This document shows, piece by piece, positions 1 to 6,761 of a stretch of DNA of 22,320 bases. The notes under the pieces were generated by a model. It made no database searches. It worked only from the letters and a program-made list of their open reading frames with translations, and was not told the DNA's origin. Both the position numbers and the translations under genes were made by a program. Numbering within the stretch: the first letter of the stretch is position 1; the number at the start of each line of letters is the position of its first letter. Origin of the DNA: Anaerolineaceae bacterium UBA4890 (GTDB lineage Bacteria; Chloroflexota; Anaerolineae; Anaerolineales; Anaerolineaceae); assembly GCA_002399085.1 (NCBI GenBank), contig DHCY01000024.1, positions 1 through 22,320 of the forward strand. The letters are read 5' to 3'.

Positions 1-25
1 AACAGCGGAACCTGACCTACAAGAA
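1..25 (-). repeat. Partial inverted copy of the 49-bp hairpin repeat unit
   Basis: Read on the minus strand, these bases match the repeat unit of the 6762-7488 array (linker end, GTAGGTCAGGTTCC and the start of the loop) with one mismatch (position 6, c where the array gives a). The remainder of the unit would lie beyond the window edge, so I cannot tell whether this is a lone copy or the end of a second array in opposite orientation. Confidence 0.75.
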
Positions 26-63
26 CATTGAAAAAGAGTAGAGAAAAAAGACAAGACTCGAGT

Positions 64-106
64 TTGCCAGCATTCACGACCTCAGGTTCAACCCTTGACC
101 TGGCAA
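64..106. repeat. Nested inverted repeat related to the hairpin family
   Basis: TTGCCAG (64-70) and CTGGCAA (100-106) are perfect inverted arms. Nested inside, CAGGTTCAA (83-91) and TTGACCTG (95-102) pair with one bulged T. The inner arm resembles the CAGGTTC/GAACCTG arms of the 49-bp array, so this may be a degenerate relative. It lies about 80-120 bases past the pyrB stop and has no U-tract suited to an intrinsic terminator. Confidence 0.4.
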
Positions 107-125
107 GTGAGGCGCAGCCATCTTT

Positions 126-180
126 TCCTATCAGCTATCAGCTATCAGCCATCAGCTATTGCCTATCAGCTATCTGCTAA
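126..180. repeat. Heptad tandem repeat, ATCAGCT type
   Basis: Seven-base period: ATCAGCT, ATCAGCT, ATCAGCC, ATCAGCT, then degenerate heptads up to the pyrB stop. The same heptad recurs at 5516-5542 (other strand) and 17468-17564. It resembles the short tandemly repeated heptanucleotides (STRR) known from cyanobacteria. Non-coding. Confidence 0.8.
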
Positions 181-183
181 AAC

Positions 184-1179
184 CTACGCTCTACCCAACA
201 CCGCCGCGAGCAGCGCCATGCGAATATACAGTCCATTCTGCACCTGGCGGAAGTAGGCGGCGCGGGGGTCTTTATCGACCTTATATTCAATCTCCCCCAC
301 CCTGGGCAGGGGGTGCATCACGATCATTTTTTCTTTCGCCTTTTCCATCAACTCCGTGCTGATCAGGAAGCAGTCCTTCACCTCTTCATACTGGGAAAGA
401 TCGACAAAGCGCTCCTTCTGAATGCGGGTTACATAGAGCACGTCCACATTGCTGATCACGTCCTCCACCTTGCTAAACTCGCGTACATCCATCTTCATGT
501 CAATCAGATAGTTCATCAAATCAAGCGGCAAGCGCAATGTATCCGGCGAGACATAACGCAGCGAAACATCGTAAAGTGAGAGCAACTTAGTCAGGGAGTG
601 GACAGTGCGCCCGTAACGCAAATCTCCAACCATGCCTATGCGCAGTCCATCGATCTGACCAAGCTCTCGCCTGATGGTAAAAAGATCCAGCAATGCCTGG
701 GTGGGGTGTTCGCCTGCCCCATCGCCGGCGTTGATGATCGGCACCTTCACATATTTTGCTGCCGCAGCACTGGAACCAACTTCGGGGTGGCGCAGCACGA
801 TCACATCGCAATACTGCTCCAGGGTGATCATGCTGTCGATCAGGCTCTCACCTTTCGATACAGAGGAGTATTGGATACCTTCCGTGATCGGGATCACCTT
901 GCCGCCCAGCCGTTCCATGGCAGCAATAAAAGACGAACTCGTGCGGGTGGAAGGCTCGTAGAAGACACACGCCAGTGTGTAGCCTTTCAGCAGGTCGCTG
1001 GTGCCCCAACGCTGACTCATCTCCAACATCTCGTTGGCGCGTGTGAAAATGTAGTCAAGGTCGTTTTTACTGAACTGGGATACCGAAATGATATCCTTTT
1101 GGTAAAAGCCGTTTGTGAAAAGCGGCTTTCGTTCGAAACTATCCAGGTTGAAGAGAGGTTGCAGACCCATATTTTCCAT
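184..1179 (-). CDS. pyrB: Aspartate carbamoyltransferase catalytic chain, CAD-like
   Basis: Catalyses carbamoyl phosphate + L-aspartate to N-carbamoyl-aspartate, the committed step of cytoplasmic pyrimidine synthesis. The 331-residue protein shows the carbamoyl-phosphate loop EPSTRTSSSF (STRT at 77-80), KGES near 109-112, HPTQALLD (from 158), VGDLRYGRTVHSL and the C-terminal HPLPRVGEI. Motif for motif it reads closer to the ATCase domain of animal CAD (STRTSSSF, TRIQKERF, DPRAAYFRQ-NG-YIRMALLA-VLGR) than to E. coli PyrB. It starts 11 bases after the pyrC stop, so the two are co-transcribed in the order DHOase then ATCase, the same order as the domains in CAD. No regulatory chain pyrI is seen. 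The N-terminal ~25 residues precede the conserved core and a slightly later start is possible. Confidence 0.96.
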   Translation of the reverse strand: MENMGLQPLFNLDSFERKPLFTNGFYQKDIISVSQFSKNDLDYIFTRANEMLEMSQRWGTSDLLKGYTLACVFYEPSTRTSSSFIAAMERLGGKVIPITEGIQYSSVSKGESLIDSMITLEQYCDVIVLRHPEVGSSAAAAKYVKVPIINAGDGAGEHPTQALLDLFTIRRELGQIDGLRIGMVGDLRYGRTVHSLTKLLSLYDVSLRYVSPDTLRLPLDLMNYLIDMKMDVREFSKVEDVISNVDVLYVTRIQKERFVDLSQYEEVKDCFLISTELMEKAKEKMIVMHPLPRVGEIEYKVDKDPRAAYFRQVQNGLYIRMALLAAVLGRA

Positions 1180-1190
1180 TTTGACTCCGT

Positions 1191-2225
1191 CTAAAAATGC
1201 GTTGGTTGAACTAATACCAGACCATCACGAACAACTTCTTTACCCCTTAGCACGACGCGGGTGACCCTGCCGGTCATTTTCATTCCGGTGAAGGGCGACC
1301 AGGCACACTTGGTGTAAAAAGGATGGTCTGGGAACGCGTAAGACGCGTTCTGATCGATCTCGATCCAGGTTTCCGGCTGAATTGGGAGGCTAAAAATTTT
1401 GCGGGGGTTCTCATCCAGCAAAAGCGGAATGAGGTCGTAACTGATCCGCCCTTCAGAAGCGGCGGATAACAACAAAGGAAGCGTCGATTCCAACCCCGGC
1501 ACTCCGGGAGGAGCCGAGCTCTGTTTCTCTTCGATTGTGTGCGGGGCGTGATCGCTGGCGACGCAGTCGATCGTCGTGCCGAGGTGCTCCCAGAGCGCGT
1601 CGACGTCTTTTTGGGGCTGCAAAACCGGACGCATATCGCCGAATGTGCCCAAACGCCTGGCATCGTTCTCATTTAAGAAGAGATGGTGCGGTGAGACTTC
1701 GCAAGTCACCCTGACCCCCTCCGCCTTCGCTCTGGCAATCAGTTCCACCTCCGCTTTGCGGGCAACATGGGCAATATGGACGCTGCGTTTGTAAAAAGCA
1801 GCCAGCGCCAGCACTGCTGCCAGTGATTCTTCTTCGGCGTGGCAGCAAATCGGTTTGTTTGCGGGCCAGGTGGTAAATATTTGCTCCAGGCTCGCCAAAC
1901 CCTGCAGCCGTAATGGTCCGTAGGTCTGATCGAGATAGAGTTTGAGCGCCGGAGCAACCTGCCCCAGCAGCGGGAGTTGATCGAGATGCTCAGAAGAGCC
2001 GCCAGCATACAAAAAAACATCGCACAGAGCCTGGTCGTTTGCCAATTTCTGGGCGATGTCCCAATCCTGCCGGGTCACCAAGGGTGGTCGGGTGTTCGGC
2101 ATTGCCATAAGCCGGGTAAAGCCTCCGGCTAAGGCTGCCTGGCTGCCCGTGAGGTAATCTTCTTTCTGTTCACCTCCAGGCACGCGCAGATGGACGTGTA
2201 CGTCAGTTAGACCTGGTAGTTTCAA
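1191..2225 (-). CDS. pyrC: Dihydroorotase, CAD-like
   Basis: Interconverts N-carbamoyl-aspartate and dihydroorotate in the cytoplasm. At 344 residues it is shorter than the usual ~430-residue type I bacterial enzyme because it begins directly at the metal-binding strand. Visible metal ligands: HVH (H10, H12), the carboxylated lysine in LKLYLD (K95), H129 in CCHAEEE, H153 in HIAHVARK, E176 in CEVSPHHLFL and D225 in ASDHAPH. Sequence blocks such as MPNTRPP, VTCEV-PHHLFL and ASDHAPHT-EEK match the DHOase domain of animal CAD as I remember it. The CAD cysteine in SVHICHV is alanine here (A152). The start codon is TTG, preceded by AGAGG with 4-base spacing; no in-frame ATG lies near, and the CAD DHOase core begins at the same point. 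First gene of pyrC-pyrB. Confidence 0.94.
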   Translation of the reverse strand: MKLPGLTDVHVHLRVPGGEQKEDYLTGSQAALAGGFTRLMAMPNTRPPLVTRQDWDIAQKLANDQALCDVFLYAGGSSEHLDQLPLLGQVAPALKLYLDQTYGPLRLQGLASLEQIFTTWPANKPICCHAEEESLAAVLALAAFYKRSVHIAHVARKAEVELIARAKAEGVRVTCEVSPHHLFLNENDARRLGTFGDMRPVLQPQKDVDALWEHLGTTIDCVASDHAPHTIEEKQSSAPPGVPGLESTLPLLLSAASEGRISYDLIPLLLDENPRKIFSLPIQPETWIEIDQNASYAFPDHPFYTKCAWSPFTGMKMTGRVTRVVLRGKEVVRDGLVLVQPTHF

Positions 2226-2294
2226 TTTGCCTCTTTTTGTGAAAAAGTCTCCCTGCCGTCAGCAGGAACCTCGCCGATCGGCGGACACTTAAAT
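2226..2294 (-). promoter_or_regulatory. Structured 5' leader of pyrC-pyrB
   Basis: From the predicted start of transcription (~2294) to the TTG start, the leader holds three self-complementary segments: the 12-base palindrome CGCCGATCGGCG (2272-2283), a hairpin CCTGC-TGACG-GCAGG (2252-2266), and CTTTTT-CAC-AAAAAG (2233-2247) ending against the AGAGG ribosome-binding site. The last could partly hide the SD, and the second hairpin followed by a T-run could act as an attenuator. No recognisable PyrR-binding motif was seen. Function is inferred. Confidence 0.4.
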
Positions 2295-2300
2295 CGATGT

Positions 2301-2330
2301 ATTATAGCCTCGAATAAACCAAATCGTCAA
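2301..2330 (-). promoter_or_regulatory. Sigma-70-type promoter for pyrC-pyrB
   Basis: On the minus strand TTGACG (2330-2325) and a perfect TATAAT (2306-2301) are separated by 18 bases. This is the best promoter match in the window. It puts transcription start near 2294, about 69 bases before the pyrC start codon. Confidence 0.8.
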
Positions 2331-2343
2331 GATTAATAAAGTT

Positions 2344-2378
2344 AGCGAAGGTCTCCTGAGTGCGAAGCCTCCCTGTGG
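2344..2378 (+). repeat. Dispersed intergenic repeat (GGTCTCCTGA family), copy 1
   Basis: Positions 2350-2378 match 5556-5584 at 28 of 29 bases. AGCGAAGGTCTCCTGA (2344-2359) is exactly the reverse complement of 5631-5646. It lies between the divergent pyrC and recombinase promoters and appears non-coding. Confidence 0.75.
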
Positions 2379-2433
2379 GACCGAGCGAGGTGCTAAATCG
2401 TACGGAGGGACAACGCCCATTGAAGCAAATAGG

Positions 2434-2461
2434 GTTCCCTGTCCCCTGTTCCCTGCTCCCT
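2434..2461 (+). repeat. Heptad tandem repeat, GTTCCCT type
   Basis: Four consecutive seven-base units: GTTCCCT, GTCCCCT, GTTCCCT, GCTCCCT. They end five bases before the extended -10 of the recombinase gene and so occupy its -35 region. A longer copy is at 17624-17679. Confidence 0.8.
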
Positions 2462-2465
2462 GACA

Positions 2466-2474
2466 TGCTATAAT
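2466..2474 (+). promoter_or_regulatory. Extended -10 promoter for the recombinase gene
   Basis: TGCTATAAT is a perfect extended -10 (TGn plus TATAAT). No good -35 is visible, as that position lies in the heptad repeat. Predicted start of transcription is about 2481, giving a ~28-base leader containing AAAAGG ahead of the ATG at 2509. Confidence 0.65.
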
Positions 2475-2508
2475 TCCTTCTGAGAATAATATTCCCAAAA
2501 GGCAAACC

Positions 2509-3513
2509 ATGTCCAACGACCAAAAACATTCCTTCCAGCCCCTCTCCGAAGAAGAACTGCAGCTCGACACCGCCCTGCCCTCCCCCGCCCAAGCCTACCT
2601 GAACACGCTCAGCGCCAGCGGCAGGCGCACCCAGGCAACCGCCCTCAACAACCTGGCATATATTTTCTCTGACGGCAAAACCCAAACCGCAGAGAAATTC
2701 CCCTGGCATCACCTGCGCTACGAACACACCAGTCAGCTCAGCAGCCGTATGGTTGATATCGGCTACGCGAAGGCAACCATCAACAAACACCTGGTTGCCT
2801 TGCGGCGCGTACTCGAGGAAGCCTACCGCCTGGGTCTTTACGAAGATCACAACGATTACTACCGCGCTGCCGGGGTCAAATCGCTGCGCCACGAGAACAT
2901 CCTGCGTGGGCGCACGCTTGAGCACGAAGAGCTGCGTAAACTGCTGGAAGCCTGCCTTGCTGATGAGCACAACCCCGCCCTCAGCGCGCGCGACGCCGCC
3001 CTGATCACGCTTATGTATATTACCGGCATACGCCGCCAGGAAGTGGTTGACTTGAACCTGTCCGACTTCATTGCCAAAGAGCGCAAGCTGCGCATCCTCG
3101 GCAAAGGCAGCAAACAGCGCGAGGTTTTCCTGTCAGAAGACGCCATCACCGCCCTCGATACCTGGCTATCGCATCGCGGTCGCCGACTCGGACCGCTTTT
3201 CACGCGTGTGAGCAAGGGCGGCAAGGTCAAACTGGAACGCCTCAGTGCCCAGGCGGTCTACTACGTGCTCAAAACCCGTCAAACGCAAGCCGGGTTGGAA
3301 GCTTTCACCCCGCACGATCTGCGCCGTACAACCATCACAGACATGCTTTCTGCGGATGTGGACGTGCTGACTGTCTCAGCCATCGCCGGACACAACAGCA
3401 GCGACACCACCCGCCGTTACGACCGGCGCAGCGAAGAAAGCAAACGCCAGGCTGTGGAACGGCTGCGCTCACCCCTGGCTAACGAACCAGTTGAAGATGA
3501 AAATCAAGTATGA
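2509..3513 (+). CDS. Tyrosine recombinase, XerC/XerD-like
   Basis: Site-specific DNA strand exchange through a 3'-phosphotyrosine intermediate. The 334-residue protein has an N-terminal SAM-like core-binding domain (~25-125) and a C-terminal catalytic domain with the full set of residues: R175 in TGIRRQE, K199 in GKGSKQR, H269 and R272 in PHDLRR, H295 in AGHNS and nucleophile Y304 in RRYDRR. It is ~30 residues longer than XerC/XerD, mainly from a polar N-terminus. ATG follows AAAAGG. The neighbourhood holds no phage, plasmid or integron genes and no attachment-site duplication that I can see, so a chromosomal Xer-type or orphan recombinase is more likely than a prophage integrase. It overlaps the downstream membrane-enzyme gene, implying a bicistronic transcript. 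Confidence 0.92.
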   Translation: MSNDQKHSFQPLSEEELQLDTALPSPAQAYLNTLSASGRRTQATALNNLAYIFSDGKTQTAEKFPWHHLRYEHTSQLSSRMVDIGYAKATINKHLVALRRVLEEAYRLGLYEDHNDYYRAAGVKSLRHENILRGRTLEHEELRKLLEACLADEHNPALSARDAALITLMYITGIRRQEVVDLNLSDFIAKERKLRILGKGSKQREVFLSEDAITALDTWLSHRGRRLGPLFTRVSKGGKVKLERLSAQAVYYVLKTRQTQAGLEAFTPHDLRRTTITDMLSADVDVLTVSAIAGHNSSDTTRRYDRRSEESKRQAVERLRSPLANEPVEDENQV

Positions 3514-5098
3514 TTATGCGCCGATGAAAGCAGACAAACTGATAATACTTTTTCCTTTTTATGTGCTCTTGTTGGGAATTTACCCGGTTCTATTTGCCCT
3601 GGGTCACAATATTCACGAGGTCTATGCCAGTGTTGCTCTGCGACCCTTGCTGCTTTTCTTTGGCTTTTCCCTGGCCCTGCTGCTCGTATTTTTTCTGGTC
3701 ACAAAAGATTGGATTAAGGCTGGTCTGCTCAGTAGTTACACCCTGCTTTTATTTTTCAGTTACGGCAAGCTCCTCACCTTTACCAAAACCCTGCCCTGGC
3801 TGCTACCACTGGCAAGACATGCCGTTTTTATTCCTCTCTACGCGGTCATTGCCATCATCGGACTATACTTCATTGCCAAAGCCAAACCCTCTTTGCAGGT
3901 ACAAAACGTCCTTACCTGGTTTTCAATTTTTCTGATTGCCTTTCCGCTTTTTCAGATTGCCAGGTATTCCATCGAAACCGCCAGGCAACAGCAGCAATCC
4001 CGCCAGGCTTCCGTTGAAACTTCATTTTTGAACCTGCCAGAAAACCCACCGGATGTCTACGTCATTGTGCTCGATAGTTATCCGCGCGCCGATATTGTTG
4101 AAAGCGTTTATCAGGTTGACAATAGCAAATTCCTGGGCGACTTATCGGCTCTGGGCTTCACCACTGTTCCTTGCAGCCGCAGCAACTATGCCTACACCGA
4201 GCTTTCGCTTGCTTCGATGTTCAACATGGACTACCTGGATGTCCTGGCAGCAGATGTTTTAGCAGCCGGCAATGATACGCTTCCGCTTTTCAATCTCTTG
4301 AAACATAGCCAGATGCGCACAAATTTGGAGGCACTGGGCTATACCTCCTATTCCATCGTTTCTTATCCCCCCTTAGCCTGGGAAGACGCAGATGTGTTCA
4401 TCAGCACGGAAATTAACGACATCCCGAAAGGCAAGTCCTTAGGCACGCTGAACAGTTTTGAGCGGATGGTTTACTACGGTACTGCCCTGAGAATTCTCCT
4501 GGACAGCGATTTGATCTTCTCGAACGCCACCAGCCTGCCCGCGAACTATCCGTATGAGGAGCATCTTCTGCAACATCAATACACCCTGGACAGCCTGCGC
4601 AGCGTTGCCGCGCAGAGAGGACCGAAACTGGTTTTCTCTCACATCACCAGCCCGCATGCGCCTTTTGTTTTCTATCCAGATGGCAGTCTCATCGAAAACC
4701 CGCCGGTTCTACCCTGGCAGGGCGATCTCCCCCACGATGAGCATATCAAATATTTCGGTATGCAGATTGAATATATTGACAGCGCAATTTATCCGGTTTT
4801 AGAAACAATTTTAAACGAAAGCGAAACGGAACCAATCATTATTTTGTTTGGCGATCACGGATATGGCAGTGACGAAAAGCGCATGCCAGTGCTCAGTTCG
4901 ATCTATTTCAGCCCCAACCATCGGGAAAGCATCCCAAAAGATCTCTCGCTGGTCAACACTTTCCGGCTGATGTTTAACCTGTATTTCTCAGGCGAATACG
5001 AAATTCTTCCAAACCTTTCTTATATGAGTCCCCACAGCACCCCATACCAATTCACGCTTATGGAAGAAATTTCTCCAAATTGTGCGGACCTTGAATGA
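3497..5098 (+). CDS. Membrane-anchored sulfatase/LTA-synthase-like hydrolase or transferase
   Basis: The first ~150 residues hold about five hydrophobic segments, followed by an extracytoplasmic alkaline-phosphatase-superfamily domain. Visible motifs: PPDVYVIVLDSYPR (first metal-binding strand), SNYAYTELSLASMFN, whose Thr sits where related enzymes carry the nucleophile, SHITSPHAPF, and the metal-binding GDHGYGSDEKRMP. This layout fits sulfatase-like hydrolase/transferases that modify cell-surface polymers or lipids; the substrate cannot be read. No CxPxR formylglycine motif is seen, arguing against a true sulfatase. Start is ambiguous: TTG 3491, ATG 3497 or ATG 3524. I chose 3497 (533 residues), which overlaps the recombinase by 17 bases and suggests translational coupling. 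No candidate has a clear SD. The gene converges on the next with a 27-base gap and no visible terminator. Confidence 0.8.
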   Translation: MKIKYDYAPMKADKLIILFPFYVLLLGIYPVLFALGHNIHEVYASVALRPLLLFFGFSLALLLVFFLVTKDWIKAGLLSSYTLLLFFSYGKLLTFTKTLPWLLPLARHAVFIPLYAVIAIIGLYFIAKAKPSLQVQNVLTWFSIFLIAFPLFQIARYSIETARQQQQSRQASVETSFLNLPENPPDVYVIVLDSYPRADIVESVYQVDNSKFLGDLSALGFTTVPCSRSNYAYTELSLASMFNMDYLDVLAADVLAAGNDTLPLFNLLKHSQMRTNLEALGYTSYSIVSYPPLAWEDADVFISTEINDIPKGKSLGTLNSFERMVYYGTALRILLDSDLIFSNATSLPANYPYEEHLLQHQYTLDSLRSVAAQRGPKLVFSHITSPHAPFVFYPDGSLIENPPVLPWQGDLPHDEHIKYFGMQIEYIDSAIYPVLETILNESETEPIIILFGDHGYGSDEKRMPVLSSIYFSPNHRESIPKDLSLVNTFRLMFNLYFSGEYEILPNLSYMSPHSTPYQFTLMEEISPNCADLE

Positions 5099-5125
5099 CC
5101 AGGGTTGGTTTCAGTTTACTTCGCT

Positions 5126-5431
5126 TTACTCTTTTCCTTTAAACATGTCCGAGATATCGTCACCGATTTTATCGAATGCCGATCTTACATCATCGCCAAA
5201 CTGCTTGATCTTTGGGTCGTTTTTGCCTTCATTGAAGGCATATTTCAGCGCATTGGAAATCTTCTTCAACCCTTCTTTGACTTCATCCAGGCTCTTTTCA
5301 GCCCAGTCTTCGTCGTGCTGGGAAGCTTCTTCTGGCTTGACATTTTCGGTTTCGTTCCTGGGAGCTGAGGTTGAGGAACCCTCAACCGTGGTCCATTGTT
5401 CTTCGGGTTTATTATCAGTGGGATTGTCCAT
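5126..5431 (-). CDS. Small acidic hydrophilic protein of unknown function
   Basis: I do not recognise the family. The 101-residue product has a disordered-looking N-terminus rich in E, T, S, N and P (~1-42), then an amphipathic helical segment (KSLDEVKEGLKKI to the end) with the pattern NDPKIKQFGDDVRSAFDKIGDD. There is no signal peptide, membrane segment or cysteine. It is convincingly a gene: AAAGGAG stands 7 bases before the ATG, an extended -10 lies upstream, and codon use is normal. A cytosolic stress or nucleoid-associated role is possible but unproven. It is monocistronic and convergent with the membrane enzyme. Confidence 0.8.
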   Translation of the reverse strand: MDNPTDNKPEEQWTTVEGSSTSAPRNETENVKPEEASQHDEDWAEKSLDEVKEGLKKISNALKYAFNEGKNDPKIKQFGDDVRSAFDKIGDDISDMFKGKE

Positions 5432-5456
5432 AGTAATCTCCTTTAATGGTGAGTTA

Positions 5457-5465
5457 ATTTTATCA
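5457..5465 (-). promoter_or_regulatory. Extended -10 promoter for the small acidic protein
   Basis: On the minus strand TGATAAAAT is an extended -10 with one mismatch to TATAAT. Predicted start of transcription is ~5450, leaving a 19-base leader carrying AAAGGAG. No clear -35. Confidence 0.5.
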
Positions 5466-5515
5466 AAATCAGAGAGGGTCTATTAATTTTTGTAGGGGAG
5501 ACCTTCGCTTACATA

Positions 5516-5542
5516 GATAGCTGATAGTTGATAGCTGATAGC
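5516..5542 (-). repeat. Heptad tandem repeat, ATCAGCT type (reverse strand)
   Basis: GATAGCT, GATAGTT, GATAGCT, GATAGC on the plus strand, a cyclic reverse-complement form of the ATCAGCT heptad at 126-180 and 17468-17564. Confidence 0.75.
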
Positions 5543-5555
5543 GATGTTCTTTTAT

Positions 5556-5640
5556 GGTCTCCTGAGTGCGAAGGCTCCCTGTGGAATCGTGAAAGACAGT
5601 TGACCTCCAGGTCTCCAAGCCCATGCTCGGTCAGGAGACC
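5556..5640. mobile_element. MITE-like element with 10-bp terminal inverted repeats
   Basis: GGTCTCCTGA (5556-5565) and TCAGGAGACC (5631-5640) are perfect inverted termini of an 85-base non-coding element. Its left half matches 2350-2378 (28/29). Its right end, TGCTCGGTCAGGAGACC (5624-5640), is exactly the reverse complement of 13406-13422. GGAGACCTTCGCT also recurs at 5497-5509. There is no transposase and no clear target duplication, so mobility is inferred from dispersal and the inverted termini. Confidence 0.5.
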
Positions 5641-5661
5641 TTCGCTAGCAATATCGAAAAG

Positions 5662-6654
5662 TTAATACAACAAATCCAGCAGCTCTTCTTCGCTAAAATT
5701 CACAAAATAGTCTCCCACCCTCAATCCTTCCAGCGCCTTCCTCATAACAGACGGTTCATAGAGCGATCCCCGCAAAGCTTGCTCGAGCTCACCGACATCA
5801 AGCTGACCAAAAAAATCACCAAAAAAGCGAATCTGGTCGATCACTCCGCCCTTGCTCACATCCAGCCAGGCTTCAATCGTCCCCCCGCCATAGCGCGTTT
5901 CCCGGTTGATCGCAAACGCCGGCGACTTGCCATAATTCCAGTCCCAGCAGCAATAGCGCTCTTCAGAAATCTGCCTGATCCCTGCCCAATCACTTTCGGT
6001 TAACACATATTCATTGACCTCGCCGCCGCCAAAGACACCCTCAATAATCATCTGGCGAAATTGCATGATGTCTGGCGGATTTACCGGTAAAAACTCGGTG
6101 ATGTTAGCCACCCTCGAGCGCACCGATTGAATCCCCTTGCTCTCAAATTTCGCCGGTTTGACCTTCAACGCCGCCCCTACCTGGCTCAGGTCTGTATCCC
6201 ATAAGAGCGTGCCATGGCTGACCATGCGCGGACCAGACACATATTGGGCATTGCCAGAGATCTTTTTGCCGTCAACCACAATGTCATTACGCCCGGAAAG
6301 CTCCGCGGGCACACCCATCTTCTGCAGAACATCCACCACTGGTTGGGTGAATTTACGGAAATTGTGGAAATTCTCCGGCGCGTTGGGGGCAATGAAAGAG
6401 AAATTCAGGTTGCCAAGGTCATGATAAACCGCCCCTCCGCCCGAGAGCCGCCGCACTATGATAATGTCATGCGCTTCCACATAGTCGACATTGATCTCCT
6501 GCACCGTGATCTGGTTGCGTCCAATGATAATGGAAGGCTGGTTGATATAGAAGAGCAATATTTCTTCTTTCGGGGCAATATTCTTGATCAGGTATTCCTC
6601 GATCGCCAGGTTGACGCGCGGATCGTTGTTGGGTTCGTTTTCGACAAAAAGCAT
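5662..6654 (-). CDS. lplA: Lipoate-protein ligase A
   Basis: Activates lipoate with ATP and attaches it to the lysine of lipoyl domains (pyruvate and 2-oxoacid dehydrogenase E2, glycine cleavage H protein); cytoplasmic. The 330 residues match the two-domain E. coli-type enzyme in length. Visible motifs: GRNQ (substrate-binding loop), RRLSGGGAVYHDLGNLNFSF (~68-87), GRNDIVVDGKKISGNAQ with the lysine that contacts lipoyl-AMP, and HGTLLWDTDL. The C-terminal accessory domain follows, containing the Trp/Asn/Tyr-rich stretch WDWNYGKSPAF. AGGAG precedes the ATG at good spacing. It stands alone. No lipoyl synthase, LipB or lipoyl-domain protein is in the window, so the use (glycine cleavage or an oxoacid dehydrogenase) is not shown. 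Confidence 0.94.
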   Translation of the reverse strand: MLFVENEPNNDPRVNLAIEEYLIKNIAPKEEILLFYINQPSIIIGRNQITVQEINVDYVEAHDIIIVRRLSGGGAVYHDLGNLNFSFIAPNAPENFHNFRKFTQPVVDVLQKMGVPAELSGRNDIVVDGKKISGNAQYVSGPRMVSHGTLLWDTDLSQVGAALKVKPAKFESKGIQSVRSRVANITEFLPVNPPDIMQFRQMIIEGVFGGGEVNEYVLTESDWAGIRQISEERYCCWDWNYGKSPAFAINRETRYGGGTIEAWLDVSKGGVIDQIRFFGDFFGQLDVGELEQALRGSLYEPSVMRKALEGLRVGDYFVNFSEEELLDLLY

Positions 6655-6680
6655 AATTTCTCCTGTGGTTTTCTGCAGAA

Positions 6681-6708
6681 ATTATACCGTCGGGAGGAGC
6701 AGGTTCAA
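6681..6708 (-). promoter_or_regulatory. Promoter for lplA
   Basis: Minus strand: perfect TATAAT (6686-6681) with TTGAAC (6708-6703) at 16-base spacing. Predicted start of transcription is ~6674, giving a 20-base leader that contains the lplA SD. The promoter lies between lplA and the 49-bp repeat array. Confidence 0.65.
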
Positions 6709-6761
6709 ACTTTCGTAAGGGTTGTTGCCTTGGCAAGGGATCTGTTAACGTTAACTTACCT

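Noticed and set aside
2302..2970. 222-residue minus-strand ORF across the recombinase 5' region
   Set aside because: It lies antisense to the conserved recombinase and its promoter, with no recognisable domain; a shadow of the GC-biased coding strand.
2509..3513. Prophage or integrative island integrase
   Set aside because: No phage or plasmid genes, tRNA target or flanking att-like duplications are visible around it.
3497..5098. True sulfatase
   Set aside because: No CxPxR formylglycine motif; NYAYTELSLAS with a Thr in the nucleophile position fits phosphotransferase/LTA-synthase-like relatives better.
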